From Gordonia polyisoprenivorans NBRC 16320 = JCM 10675 (GTDB lineage Bacteria > Actinomycetota > Actinomycetes > Mycobacteriales > Mycobacteriaceae), in assembly GCF_000241325.1 (NCBI RefSeq), contig NZ_BAEI01000044.1:1-64000 (forward strand): 64,000 nucleotides of DNA, given 5' to 3'. A program made the translations under genes and the position numbers. Positions 26,306 through 35,259 of the stretch are shown piece after piece (position 1 is the stretch's first letter; the number at the start of each line of letters is the position of its first letter). A model generated the notes under the pieces. It was not told the DNA's origin. It made no database searches and saw only the letters and a list, made by a program, of their open reading frames with translations.

Positions 26306-26331
26306 GTACCCAGTTGCGCCGGACCCGAAAC
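26306..26331 (-). promoter_or_regulatory. SigF-type promoter of sigF
   Basis: On the minus strand GTTT (26331-26328), 16 bp, then GGGTAC (26311-26306). This matches the SigF consensus GTTT-N15-17-GGGTAT and points toward the sigF start. Confidence 0.75.
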
Positions 26332-26490
26332 TCCCCTTGAAGACCTACCCGCCGGTCCGTACGGTTGGACACAGCGGTTCAGTCAAGCAGCTGCGAGCGG
26401 CGCGGACTGGACCATCTCCGTCTCGTCGCATCCTTTCACCGACTCCGATCTTTCACTGACTCCGATGTCACCTATGCGACGGAGGCCGCC

Positions 26491-26937
26491 ATGAAACAGC
26501 TCGACACCAACATGACTTTCCATCCGGCGAACGACCCGGATGATTCAGCAGCGACGTACTCGGCGCCGCATCGTGATCGCGCGTCCACACCGATGGCCGT
26601 CGGACGGTCGTTCTGCGTGCAGCATCTCTCCGGCGCCATCGACATGCAGACCACCGCCGATTTCGCGGTGGCCCTCGACAGGGTGCTGGCCAAGCAGCCC
26701 GAGGGTGTGGTCCTCGACCTCACCGATGTCCGATTCCTCAGCGCATCCGGACTCGGGGTTCTGGTCGGTTTCCATGACGAGGCCGCTCACCAGGGCATTC
26801 CTGTCGCCGTGGTCGGCGGTACCCCGATCGCACGGCCGATCCGCGCATGCGCCGGGGAGACGGGTATCGACGTCTACGATTCGGTCGAGGCCGCCGGGTG
26901 GGCGGTGATCACCGCTGCCGCGTCTTACCGATCGTGA
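26491..26937 (+). CDS. STAS-domain anti-anti-sigma factor
   Basis: A 148-residue protein with an STAS fold in residues 45-145 (FCVQHLSGAIDMQTTADF, then VVLDLTDVRFLSASGLGVLV with the conserved Ser/Thr that the anti-sigma kinase phosphorylates). When dephosphorylated it should bind the anti-sigma factor and free SigF. The ATG at 26491 follows GGAGG; the frame is open further back without a ribosome site. It is divergent from sigF and convergent with the anti-sigma gene, overlapping that gene's 3' end by 29 bp. Confidence 0.85.
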   Translation: MKQLDTNMTFHPANDPDDSAATYSAPHRDRASTPMAVGRSFCVQHLSGAIDMQTTADFAVALDRVLAKQPEGVVLDLTDVRFLSASGLGVLVGFHDEAAHQGIPVAVVGGTPIARPIRACAGETGIDVYDSVEAAGWAVITAAASYRS

Positions 26938-27352
26938 CGGTGAGATCCCGGTGATCGGGACGATCGACACACTCGATGGTGTGCGCATCGGTGAGCGTGG
27001 TCACCACCCGCCACCCGAAACCTGTTGTGTCGATCTCGAATCCGGGGATCACCGGGCTCGCGGCGCGGGCCACCGCACCGGTCGGACCGACGGTCAGCGA
27101 CAGGTGCACCCGCGCACCGGCAACGGCTGCGGAGATGAGCTGGGAGCAGATCTCGTCGATCGCGATCTTGACGTCGGTGACCTCGTCGACGGTCCAGTCG
27201 GCGAGGTACAGGGTGCGCTCGACGACCGACCGGATGATCGAGAGTCGGTCGGACTCCGCGCCGACGGCGAGCTCCACCGGTTCTCCGGAGGCGTCCAACA
27301 GGTCGACGATCACCGTCTGCCCGCCGCCACCACTCACGCCGCTGTCTGTCAC
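26909..27352 (-). CDS. RsbW/UsfX-type anti-sigma factor (serine kinase fold)
   Basis: A 147-residue GHKL ATPase-type protein: LSIIRSVVERTLYLADWT, then VDEVTDVKIAIDEICSQLI (N-box with Glu/Asp), then GFEIDTTGFGWRVVTTLTD near the ATP lid. It is the expected partner that binds SigF and phosphorylates the STAS protein encoded opposite. The GTG at 27352 is preceded by GAGGAGAGG; the upstream GTG at 27367 is not. A SigF-type promoter lies 40-65 bp upstream, closing a negative feedback loop. Confidence 0.83.
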   Translation of the reverse strand: MTDSGVSGGGGQTVIVDLLDASGEPVELAVGAESDRLSIIRSVVERTLYLADWTVDEVTDVKIAIDEICSQLISAAVAGARVHLSLTVGPTGAVARAASPVIPGFEIDTTGFGWRVVTTLTDAHTIECVDRPDHRDLTVTIGKTRQR

Positions 27353-27391
27353 TGATCCTCTCCTCACGATGGTTGGCTTCTGACTTGGTTC

Positions 27392-27417
27392 TTACCCATC
27401 CCTTCGCCGGGCAAAAC
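27392..27417 (-). promoter_or_regulatory. SigF-type promoter of the anti-sigma gene
   Basis: Minus strand: GTTT (27417-27414), 16 bp, GGGTAA (27397-27392). The TAA of the upstream gene's stop codon forms the end of the -10 element. The predicted leader is about 33 nt. Confidence 0.72.
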
Positions 27418-28489
27418 CCCCGTTGTGCCGGCGGTCGTCTTCGGCCTGCCGGCGGGTGCGCTCCCGGTAGCCGTAGGTGGCGCGCAGGACGTCATCGTAG
27501 CTGTCGGCGCTCGACCCGATGGCGCCTGCGAACATTCCCAACGACGTCGCCAGCCACGCCAGGCTCAGGTAGTTCCACACGTCGACCGGCGCCCCCAGCG
27601 TCTGCGTCATGAACCCGGAGTCGATGACGATGACCGCGGCGAGCAGGGTCGCGGTGAACAATCCGAGATAGAGCACCGCCGCACTGAAGGCGACGGTGAC
27701 CACGGTGGCGATGTTGTAGAGCCGCGCACGCCGCGCCGTCGTGCGGCGCGGGGTGTCCCACAGCCGATTGTTGACCACCAGCCAGACGGTCGCGAGAACC
27801 AGCGACAGCAGCGAGATGCCCAGCAGCCGCCACACGCTCAGCGCATCGGCCATCGACCAGATCGAGGTGAAGAACACCCCGAACGAGGCCGCGGCGGCCG
27901 CGGCCGCGGTCATGCCGGTGAGCGTGGGGATCAGCCGCCACGGCCGGTTGCCCCGAACCATGCCCAGTGTCAACCGCATTCGGCCGATTCGCCCGCCGTC
28001 GAGCAGTCGGTCGGTGCCTGCTGTCGGGTCGGTCGACCAGCGGCGCCCGCCCGGCTGGGGCTCTCGCCGACCACCGAGTCGGCCGGCGGCGAGGCCGATC
28101 GCGTCGATCAGTCGCCTCCGCGGGAACGGGCCGAAGGCCGGCGCGGAGATCACCGCCGACTCGCGCCCGGCGTCGACCTCGATCGACACCACATCGGGTG
28201 TGCGGGTACGACTCTCGGCGAATCTCGGTATCTCGGTGAGGAACACCACCGCTTCGGGGCCGAGTGTCTCGCCCGAGCGCACGGCCTCCAGGTTGGATTT
28301 GGGTTCCAGCTCCAGCGACGATTCGTCGGCCACCGTCAGCCCCGCGTACTCGAATGCGTTGGGCTCCAGAACGTCGCGGATCTCGTCCTCGGACTTCTCC
28401 ACGATGGTGGCGGGCAAGCCGGGTTCGGCGATGATGCGTAAACCGGGTGCCTCGTCTGCTGCTCGTGTCATATGGTCCGGGGTACCCAT
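27392..28489 (-). CDS. membrane protein of unknown function
   Basis: About 365 residues. The N-terminal half (1-165) is soluble and rich in acidic residues, and the C-terminal half has four membrane helices (around TLTGMTAAAAAAASFGVFF, WRLLGISLLSLVLATVWLVV, IATVVTVAFSAAVLYLGLF and YLSLAWLATSLGMFAGAIG). Proteins like this occur beside stress genes in Rhodococcus and Gordonia without known function. Start is uncertain: 28489 or the Met at 28471; neither has a clear SD. Its last codon and stop overlap the promoter of the anti-sigma gene. Confidence 0.6.
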   Translation of the reverse strand: MGTPDHMTRAADEAPGLRIIAEPGLPATIVEKSEDEIRDVLEPNAFEYAGLTVADESSLELEPKSNLEAVRSGETLGPEAVVFLTEIPRFAESRTRTPDVVSIEVDAGRESAVISAPAFGPFPRRRLIDAIGLAAGRLGGRREPQPGGRRWSTDPTAGTDRLLDGGRIGRMRLTLGMVRGNRPWRLIPTLTGMTAAAAAAASFGVFFTSIWSMADALSVWRLLGISLLSLVLATVWLVVNNRLWDTPRRTTARRARLYNIATVVTVAFSAAVLYLGLFTATLLAAVIVIDSGFMTQTLGAPVDVWNYLSLAWLATSLGMFAGAIGSSADSYDDVLRATYGYRERTRRQAEDDRRHNGGFARRRDG

Positions 28490-28521
28490 CGCGAACGCGG
28501 GTCAATCGCGGCGTTCTACGG

Positions 28522-28546
28522 GTTTGACCTCGGCGTCCCCGGGTAT
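28522..28546 (+). promoter_or_regulatory. SigF-type promoter of the Cys-rich protein gene
   Basis: GTTT (28522-28525), 15 bp, GGGTAT (28541-28546) is the best SigF match in the window. It points toward the gene at 28595, leaving a leader of about 42 nt. Confidence 0.78.
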
Positions 28547-28594
28547 CCCCGGACAGCGGGAAGTCTTCCCCACCATTCAGACGAGGAGACGGCT

Positions 28595-28903
28595 ATGGCC
28601 ATCTGCGACATGTGCGGCAACGAGTATCCGCGGGCGATGACGATCACGATCGGGACGGATCCGCACTCCGGCGGGGTCTTCGACAGCTTCGAATGTGCAA
28701 TCGCCGCTCTCGCACCGCACTGCGGACACTGCCGGTGCCGCATCCTCGGGCACGGACTCGAGAGCGGCAACGACATCTTCTGCTGCGCGCACTGTGCACG
28801 CGAGGCCGGCCATCGTGGCCTGGTCGACCACATCGGGGCGGCCGACGGCGGGTCCGGGCGCTGGCGGGTGTTCGACGACCGTCATGCCGAATCTGTCGAC
28901 TGA
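28595..28903 (+). CDS. small cysteine-rich (zinc-ribbon-like) stress protein
   Basis: A 102-residue protein with CDMCGNEY at the start, a DSFECAI centre, CGHCRCRI and then CCAHCAREAGHRG. The CxxC pairs suggest two zinc sites (metallothionein- or zinc-ribbon-like). Similar short proteins are seen in mycobacteria without a known role. The ATG at 28595 has GAGGAG before it. It is read from a good SigF promoter, so it is a likely member of the stress regulon. Confidence 0.75.
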   Translation: MAICDMCGNEYPRAMTITIGTDPHSGGVFDSFECAIAALAPHCGHCRCRILGHGLESGNDIFCCAHCAREAGHRGLVDHIGAADGGSGRWRVFDDRHAESVD

Positions 28904-28936
28904 CGGAATCGGGGAACTGACGTTGGAGCGCCCGCG

Positions 28937-29602
28937 CTATCGCGTGAATGGGTTGCCGTCGAAGCGTTCTCGCGTCACGAAGTCCTCGACGGGTTCCCGC
29001 CGTAGCCGGGTGAGTTGTTTGACCGGCTTGCCCAGCGGCAGCACCGCCGCCACCGCGTGGGTGTCGGGGATCGCCAGGAGTTCGCGGACGCCGGGTTCCT
29101 CGGTGACGGCCATCGTGGTGATCGTGCCGCCGAATCCGCGAGAACGTGCGGTGGTGAGGATGTTCCACACCAGCGGATAGATCGAGCCACCCGGGACCAC
29201 GCCGATGCGGTCGAGGTCCTTGTCCATCGACGCCACGACCTCCAGGTTCACCGTCACCACCAGCAGCACCGGCGCAGCGGCGAGCGGGGCGACGAACTCG
29301 TCGACGCCTTCGGTGACGGCGAGGTCGGCGTCGGTGACCGCGCTGGGATGCACGACGTTCCACGGCATTTCGCCCGCGGCACGCTGGGCCAGGTAGCGGC
29401 GGGCACCGGTCTTGCTCACTTCGGCGATCGCCTGCTTGGTGTCCGGGTCTCGCACCACGATCACATGTGCGCCCTGGCGGTTACCGCCACTGGGCGCGAA
29501 GCGCGCGGTGTCGAGGATCTCCCACAGCACCTCGTCGGTCACCGGATCGTCGGTGAACTCGCGTGCGGCGAAAGTCGTGCGGATGACGTCGTCGAATTCC
29601 AT
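28937..29602 (-). CDS. nitroreductase family protein
   Basis: A 221-residue FMN-dependent enzyme. The start MEFDDVIRTTFAAREFTDDPV has the arginine-containing FMN loop usual at the start of nitroreductases. RFAPSGGNRQGAHVIVVRDP (FMN phosphate contact) and a C-terminal GFGGTITTMA and VLPLGKP pair complete the fold. It reduces quinones, nitro compounds or flavins with NAD(P)H; the substrate is open. GGGAGG precedes the ATG. Upstream lies a 79-bp hairpin repeat, then the catalase gene. Confidence 0.85.
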   Translation of the reverse strand: MEFDDVIRTTFAAREFTDDPVTDEVLWEILDTARFAPSGGNRQGAHVIVVRDPDTKQAIAEVSKTGARRYLAQRAAGEMPWNVVHPSAVTDADLAVTEGVDEFVAPLAAAPVLLVVTVNLEVVASMDKDLDRIGVVPGGSIYPLVWNILTTARSRGFGGTITTMAVTEEPGVRELLAIPDTHAVAAVLPLGKPVKQLTRLRREPVEDFVTRERFDGNPFTR

Positions 29603-29620
29603 GTCTCGATCCTCCCACCA

Positions 29621-29699
29621 CGAATACGGCTTCCACGCGAGCGGGCTCCGGACCCGGAAAATCGGGGGTCGGAGCCCGCTCACGTGGTATCTGTATTCG
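29621..29699. repeat. 79-bp palindromic element, copy 1
   Basis: Begins CGAATACGG and ends CTGTATTCG, with nested arms GAGCGGGCTCCG and CGGAGCCCGCTC around a GAAAATC loop. Nearly the whole element folds as one hairpin. It lies just after the catalase stop codon and could end catalase transcription. The second copy (56105-56183) has the same length. Confidence 0.75.
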
Positions 29700-29708
29700 G
29701 CAGCCGAG

Positions 29709-31229
29709 CTATACCTTCTGCTGCATCGACGAGCGCGCCGGATTGCCCTGCTCGGCCTTCTTCGGGTCGGGCTCGTCGGCCTTCTCGGTGACACCCTTCT
29801 TGATCTTGGCGCCCAGATCGGTGTCGACCCGGCTCCAGTACTCGAAGGCCCGGGCCAGCACGGGCTCGCTGACACCGTTGAGCAGGTGACCGACGATGTT
29901 GTCCACCAAGCGATCCCGGGCGGCGTCGTCGAGGACCTCGCGCACCATCGTGCCCGCCTGACCCCAGTCGTCGTCTTCGGGATGATCGACGTAGGCGCTG
30001 CGGATGATGTCGCCGTCGGCGGCCCACTGCGGCTCGGCCTGCCCGGCGAACGTCGCTGCCGGACCGCCCTTGGAGTTCGGCGCATACACCGGGTCGGTCA
30101 CCGGATTGATCCGCATCGCACCGTCTTTGGAGTAGGTGTGTACCTCGTTGCGCGGGGCGTTGACCGGGATCTGCTTGTAGTTGGCGCCCAGACGGTGCCG
30201 GTGCGCGTCGGCGTAGGAGAACACCCGGCCCAGCAGCATCCGGTCGGGACTGAACCCGATGCCCGGCACCACGTTGTTCGGCTCGAAGGCGACCTGCTCG
30301 ATCTGTGCGTGATTGTCGGTGGGGTTGGTGTGCAACGTCATCCGGCCCACCTCCTGCAACGGATAGTCGCCGTGCGGCCACACCTTGGTCAGGTCGAACG
30401 GATTGAACCGGTACGAGACGGCGTCGTCGTAAGGCATGATCTGCACCTTGAGCGTCCAGCTCGGATGGTCGCCGCCGGCGATGGACTCGAATAGATCCCG
30501 GGTATGGAAATCGGTGTCCGCCGCAGCCATCTGATCGCCCTCGTGCTGGGTGAAGAACTCGATGCCCTGATCACTGATGAAGTGGTACTTGACCCAGGAC
30601 TTCACACCCTGCGCATTGACCCACAGGTAGGTGTGCGAGCTGTAGCCGTTCATGTGCCGCCACGTCTTCGGGATGCCCCGGTCACCCATCAGCCAGGTGA
30701 CCTGGTGGGCCGACTCCGGCGAGAGGGTCCAGAAGTCCCACTGCATGTCGTGGTCTCGAAGGTTGTTGTCGGCGCGACGTTTCTGCGACCGGATGAAGTG
30801 CTGGAACTTCATCGGGTCCTTGACGAAGAAGACCGGCGTGTTGTTGCCGACCATGTCGTAGATACCCTCGTCGGTATAGAACTTGAGCGCGAAACCCCTT
30901 GGGTCACGCCAGGTGTCGGGGCTGCCACGCTCCCCCGCCACGGTGGAGAACCGGGCCACCATCTCGGTTTTCACCCCTGGCTGGAACAACCCGGCGCACG
31001 TGTACGCCGAGACGTCCTCGGTGGTCTCGAAGGTGCCGAAGGCACCGCTGCCCTTGGCGTGTGGCTGTCGCTCCGGGATGCGTTCCCGGTTGAACTGGGC
31101 CATCTGCTCGATCAGATAGTGATCGTGCAACACGATCGGCCCGCCGGCGCCGACGGTCAGCGAATGTTCGTCGCTGCCCGCCGGGGCCCCGGAATCACGG
31201 GTGGTGTAGAAATCGTTGTTCTCGGACAT
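29709..31229 (-). CDS. katA: monofunctional heme catalase
   Basis: A 506-residue clade 3-type catalase converting hydrogen peroxide to water and oxygen. The distal heme histidine is in [12 protein letters not shown] (H57). The family signatures FFVKDP and [14 protein letters not shown] are present; the Tyr in the latter is the proximal heme ligand. The start at 31229 lies behind GGAGGCGAT; the longer frame is not needed. The C-terminus carries a lysine/glutamate-rich tail. A 79-bp hairpin element follows 10 bp after the stop. No FurA or OxyR gene is adjacent. Confidence 0.93.
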   Translation of the reverse strand: MSENNDFYTTRDSGAPAGSDEHSLTVGAGGPIVLHDHYLIEQMAQFNRERIPERQPHAKGSGAFGTFETTEDVSAYTCAGLFQPGVKTEMVARFSTVAGERGSPDTWRDPRGFALKFYTDEGIYDMVGNNTPVFFVKDPMKFQHFIRSQKRRADNNLRDHDMQWDFWTLSPESAHQVTWLMGDRGIPKTWRHMNGYSSHTYLWVNAQGVKSWVKYHFISDQGIEFFTQHEGDQMAAADTDFHTRDLFESIAGGDHPSWTLKVQIMPYDDAVSYRFNPFDLTKVWPHGDYPLQEVGRMTLHTNPTDNHAQIEQVAFEPNNVVPGIGFSPDRMLLGRVFSYADAHRHRLGANYKQIPVNAPRNEVHTYSKDGAMRINPVTDPVYAPNSKGGPAATFAGQAEPQWAADGDIIRSAYVDHPEDDDWGQAGTMVREVLDDAARDRLVDNIVGHLLNGVSEPVLARAFEYWSRVDTDLGAKIKKGVTEKADEPDPKKAEQGNPARSSMQQKV

Positions 31230-31389
31230 ATCGCCTCCAACGGCCTTGAGCCGGATTGATTGTGTCCATCGCCGACGCCGGGCTGTGGCGCCGGCTCGCA
31301 TCGCAAAGGCGAGCGCGAGGGTGCCAGGCTTCTCGAGCACCACTGCTTCGAGGGTAGCCGCTCGCCGGGCGCCGATGTCCAGGTCGGTG

Positions 31390-32127
31390 TCAGAACAGCA
31401 GCGGACCGAGCGCCGAGGAGAGCCCCTTCGCCGCGTCGACCAGCGAACGGATCGCGTCGAGCCGGGTGGAGACGCCGCCGATCATCACCGCGCCGCGGAC
31501 GTCGCCGTCGGCGTCGAGGATCGGCACGGCGACGTGGGCGTGGTCGCAGACGAGCTCACCGTCGTCGATCGCGACATCGGTCCGGCGGATCTGTGCGATC
31601 TCATCGCCGAGGCGGGTGAGGTCGATGATCGTTGCCGGGGTGATCGGTGCCGGTGAGGCGCCGACCACCTCCCGCCACTCCGACAGCGACGCGAGCAGGA
31701 TCTTGCCCGGCGCCGACGCGTGCGGATAGCGCATGAGTTCGCCGATACCGGTCAGCGGGTGGTCGGGGTCTGGGTCGAGGATTCGCAGCGTGGTGGGCCG
31801 GAAGTAGACCAGGTGCACCGCGAAACGCACCGATGACCGGAACTCGTCGATCAGCTCCCGCGCCCGCGCGGGCACCGGTGGTGGCAGCACCCCCGACAGC
31901 ATCGTCGAGAGCCGGGCACCCAGCGCGAAGCCGCGCAGGTCGGCGGTCCGTACCAGGTATTCGTCGGCGACCAGTCCGTTGAGCAGCCGGTAGGTGCTGG
32001 CCTGCGGGAAGCCCAGATGACGGGCGATCTCGCTGCCGGTGGTGCCCAGCCCCAGATCGGCGACCGCCTCGATGATCTGCAGCGCCCGAGCCACCGAATC
32101 AGCACGGTCGGGTCGTCCTATCGCCAC
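31390..32127 (-). CDS. IclR-family transcriptional regulator
   Basis: A 245-residue protein with an N-terminal winged helix ([19 protein letters not shown], then [20 protein letters not shown]) and a GAF-like effector domain (about 90-240). It starts at GTG, 16 bp after the stop of the APC transporter gene, and probably is in its transcript. It is the best candidate to control the ethanolamine genes that run divergently 1.5 kb away, binding at the dyad near 33694-33718. The effector is unknown. Confidence 0.82.
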   Translation of the reverse strand: MAIGRPDRADSVARALQIIEAVADLGLGTTGSEIARHLGFPQASTYRLLNGLVADEYLVRTADLRGFALGARLSTMLSGVLPPPVPARARELIDEFRSSVRFAVHLVYFRPTTLRILDPDPDHPLTGIGELMRYPHASAPGKILLASLSEWREVVGASPAPITPATIIDLTRLGDEIAQIRRTDVAIDDGELVCDHAHVAVPILDADGDVRGAVMIGGVSTRLDAIRSLVDAAKGLSSALGPLLF

Positions 32128-32143
32128 GGGTGCACCTGCCGCG

Positions 32144-33622
32144 TCATCGCAGGGTCACCGTGAGGATGTCGTCGCGGCTCGTGGCGTCGAAGACACCGAC
32201 GCGGCCGAATCGGGTTGGCGCGCATCGTGCGACCACCGCCACCGCGACAACGACAACGATCATCGAGATCACATAGATCGCGCACAGCACCCGCCCGCTG
32301 CCGACGTCGGTGGTGAAGCCGGTGACGAGGAGCACCACGAGGATCGTCGCCGTCACCGCACCCAGCACGGTGATCGCGCGGCTCGCCTCGCCGATCCGAC
32401 GCAACATCGCCGGCGCCGCCAGGCACGCGGTGAGGTAACTGCCCATGTAGCCCAGCGCGCTCAGCGTCAAGAAGTCGCGGATGCCGGTCTGCGGGTTGCC
32501 GCCGCACCACAGGAAGATCAGCGGCCCGGCGACGACGGCGCCCATCGCGCACACCGTCGCGAACGCCGGGGTGTGGAACCGCCGGTGCGCCCGGCCGAAA
32601 CCGGCGGGCACGACCTGCTCGCGGCCAAGCGTGAACAGCACCCGGACCAGTGCATTCACCGAGGCCAGCGCGCAGGCGAAGAAGGAGGTCGCGATGCCGA
32701 GGTCGAGGATCACCGACGCGACGCGGGTGCCTTCGGACAGGAACAGGGCGGCCAGTGGGGTGGGACTCTCCCGGATGCGCTCGGGGGCGCCGGCCATCGC
32801 CACCGACTGCGAGGTGACCGCGAGCAGATAGATCACCGCAGCGGCCGGCGGCGTCCACATCAGGGTGCGGGGAACGCTGCGGAAGGGCCGCCGGGCCTCG
32901 GCGGAGAGGGTGGTCGCGGATTCGAATCCGACGAATGCGCTGACCGCGACGACGATGTTGAGACCCATCGAGCCGGGGTCGATGTGCGAGGTGAAGGCCG
33001 CCGAATATCCGGCACCGCGGTGAGTGATCCCCAACCACAGCATCAGACCGACCATGATGACGACGGCGACGATCTCGATGCCGAGGATTGCCGTTGCCGA
33101 GACCTTGACCCCGCGCACCATCAATACCGTCATCACCGCCGCCGACGCGACGACGATGACACACATCGCGATCACCGACGGCGCGGCGGCCACGCCGAGG
33201 CTGACCGCGATATGGCTCAGATATAGCCCGACGGCGAGCAATCCGGCCATGCTCACCGAGCCGTAGCCGAGGATCGCCGACCACGCCGTCGGTAGCGCCA
33301 CACGAGGTCCGAACCCTTGGGCCACATAGGAATACAGCCCGCCGACCACCGCCAGTCGCTGGGCCATCGGCCGGATGCACGCAGCGACGAGCATGATGAC
33401 GACGGCGGCCGCGGCGAAGGCGAGCACGCCACCGGAACCACTGATCGCCGCGATCACGAACAGGGGCGTCACCGCCGACGTGCCGGCCGGGGCGATGGCC
33501 GCGACCGATTGCGCGAAGACGGGTATGAAGGGGAGTTGACGACGCGTGAGCCCCCGGACGGGCGACTCGTCGGCGACGAGTGGCGATCCGGTGGCGCGAC
33601 GGCGAGAGATCGACGAGGACAT
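32144..33622 (-). CDS. APC-family amino acid/amine permease
   Basis: A 492-residue transporter with about 12 membrane helices, APC superfamily (FAQSVAAIAPAGTSAVTPLFV in helix 1, GFESATTLSAEARRPFRSVPRTLMW after helix 6). The ATG at 33622 follows GGAGGGCGCC; a frame start at 33670 has a poorer site. It is divergent from the ethanolamine permease and precedes the IclR gene, so it may import a related amine or amino acid. Confidence 0.82.
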   Translation of the reverse strand: MSSSISRRRATGSPLVADESPVRGLTRRQLPFIPVFAQSVAAIAPAGTSAVTPLFVIAAISGSGGVLAFAAAAVVIMLVAACIRPMAQRLAVVGGLYSYVAQGFGPRVALPTAWSAILGYGSVSMAGLLAVGLYLSHIAVSLGVAAAPSVIAMCVIVVASAAVMTVLMVRGVKVSATAILGIEIVAVVIMVGLMLWLGITHRGAGYSAAFTSHIDPGSMGLNIVVAVSAFVGFESATTLSAEARRPFRSVPRTLMWTPPAAAVIYLLAVTSQSVAMAGAPERIRESPTPLAALFLSEGTRVASVILDLGIATSFFACALASVNALVRVLFTLGREQVVPAGFGRAHRRFHTPAFATVCAMGAVVAGPLIFLWCGGNPQTGIRDFLTLSALGYMGSYLTACLAAPAMLRRIGEASRAITVLGAVTATILVVLLVTGFTTDVGSGRVLCAIYVISMIVVVVAVAVVARCAPTRFGRVGVFDATSRDDILTVTLR

Positions 33623-33693
33623 GGCGCCCTCCACGGTGGCCGAGAGCGCGTTTCCGCGCGTCGTTTTCATGTTTCATCCGTGTTAACCAGCGT

Positions 33694-33718
33694 GAGAATG
33701 TCGGCGTCTGTGATTCTC
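33694..33718. promoter_or_regulatory. candidate operator between the APC and ethanolamine genes
   Basis: GAGAAT-N13-ATTCTC is a dyad in the 209-bp divergent region. GATTCTCG (33712-33719) recurs at 33770-33777, 58 bp on. The IclR product encoded nearby is a plausible binder. Confidence 0.4.
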
Positions 33719-33831
33719 GACATGCCTTACATGGGCGCCATTGTGACGTGACACACACCTCGTAGCGTCGATTCTCGTTCCCTTCCCGGCGAGACCGACG
33801 CCGATCTCGCCGCCCACCGAAAGAGGCGCCC

Positions 33832-35259
33832 ATGAGCACCACCGAACACGGTCGCGTCGCCGACGCCACCGCTGCCACCACCGACTACCTGGACAAACGC
33901 CGACTCGCGACGGGCACCGCCGGGTGGGTGCTGCTCGCCGGGCTCGGCGTCAGCTACGTCATCAGCGGTGACTACTCCGGCTGGAACTTCGGCCTGGCCC
34001 AGGGCGGTTTCGGAGGTCTCGCGATCGCCGCGGTCATCATCGCCGCGATGTATCTGGCGATGGTGCTGGGCATGGCCGAAATGAGTTCGGCACTGCCCGC
34101 GGCCGGCGGCGGATACACCTTCGCCCGTCGTGCGCTCGGGCCGTGGGGCGGGATGGCCACCGGCACCGCTGTGCTCATCGAGTACGCGATCGCCCCGGCG
34201 GCCATCGCGACCTTCATCGGGTCCTACGTCGAATCGCTGCATCTGTTCGGCATCACCGACGGATGGTGGGTGTACCTCGCCGCGTACGCACTGTTCATCG
34301 GCATCCACCTCGCCGGCGTCGGCGAAGCACTCAAGGTGATGTTCGTGATCACCGCGATCGCATTGCTCGGGCTACTGATCTTCGCGATCGCGGCGCTCGG
34401 CGACTTCTCGTGGGCCAACCTGACCAACATCGCGCCCACCGACGCCGCAGGTGCGAGTTCGTTCCTCCCGCACGGATTTCTGGGCATCTGGTCGGCGATC
34501 CCGTTCGCGATCTGGTTCTTCCTCGCGGTCGAGGGTGTCCCGCTGGCCGCCGAGGAAGCCAAGGACCCGGCCCGCAACGTGCCGCGCGGCATCATCGCGG
34601 CGATGTGCGCGCTGATGTTCACCTGCGCGCTGGTCTTGTTCCTGGTGTCGGGAGCCGGTGGCGCCGAGGCCATGCAGGATTCGGGTAACCCGCTGGTCGA
34701 GGCGCTGGGCAGCGGCGCGGCGCACACCGTCGTCAACTACATCGGCCTCGCCGGCCTGATCGCGAGCTTCTTCTCCATCATCTACGCCTACTCCCGGCAG
34801 CTGTTCGCGCTGTCGCGCGCCGGCTATCTGCCGAAGTCGTTGTCGGTCACCAACTCTCGCAAGGCGCCGACGCTGGCGTTGATCGTGCCCGGCGTCATCG
34901 GATTCGGCCTGTCACTGACCGGTGAGGGCGCGATGCTGCTGAACATGGCGGTCTTCGGGGCCGCGCTGAGCTACGTGCTGATGATGATCAGTCACATCGT
35001 GCTACGTGTGCGCGAACCGCAGCTGCCACGCCCCTACCGCACGCCGGGCGGCATCGTCACCACCTCGTTCGCCCTCGTCGTCGCCGTCCTCGCGGTCATC
35101 GCGACCTTCCTCGTCGACATCACCGCCGCCACCGGCTGTCTGATCGTGTTCGCGGTGATCATGGGCTATTTTGGCTTCTACAGCCGCAAGCGGCTCGTCT
35201 TCGCCACCGCCGACGAAGAGTTCCAGGCCATCGCCGACGCCGAAGAAGGACTCTCGTGA
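33832..35259 (+). CDS. eat: ethanolamine permease
   Basis: A 475-residue APC transporter matching the ethanolamine permease family in layout: YLDKRRLATGTAGWVLLAG start, ISGDYSGWNFGLAQGGFGG in helix 1, and EEAKDPARNVPRGI after helix 6, with 12 membrane helices. It brings ethanolamine from phospholipid breakdown into the cell. The ATG has AAAGAGG five bases before it. It overlaps eutB by GTGA, so uptake and cleavage are coupled. Confidence 0.85.
   Translation: MSTTEHGRVADATAATTDYLDKRRLATGTAGWVLLAGLGVSYVISGDYSGWNFGLAQGGFGGLAIAAVIIAAMYLAMVLGMAEMSSALPAAGGGYTFARRALGPWGGMATGTAVLIEYAIAPAAIATFIGSYVESLHLFGITDGWWVYLAAYALFIGIHLAGVGEALKVMFVITAIALLGLLIFAIAALGDFSWANLTNIAPTDAAGASSFLPHGFLGIWSAIPFAIWFFLAVEGVPLAAEEAKDPARNVPRGIIAAMCALMFTCALVLFLVSGAGGAEAMQDSGNPLVEALGSGAAHTVVNYIGLAGLIASFFSIIYAYSRQLFALSRAGYLPKSLSVTNSRKAPTLALIVPGVIGFGLSLTGEGAMLLNMAVFGAALSYVLMMISHIVLRVREPQLPRPYRTPGGIVTTSFALVVAVLAVIATFLVDITAATGCLIVFAVIMGYFGFYSRKRLVFATADEEFQAIADAEEGLS

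Noticed and set aside
27885..27915. GCCGCGGC-rich run
   Set aside because: It encodes an alanine run in a membrane helix of the 27392-28489 gene and needs no other explanation.
33623..33831. Cobalamin riboswitch for the ethanolamine operon
   Set aside because: The leader is short and no B12-box-like core was seen.
32118..33881. 587-codon minus-strand open frame
   Set aside because: It overlaps the APC permease gene in another frame, is very rich in Arg and Gly, and lacks membrane or domain signals, while the permease frame has clear helices and an SD.
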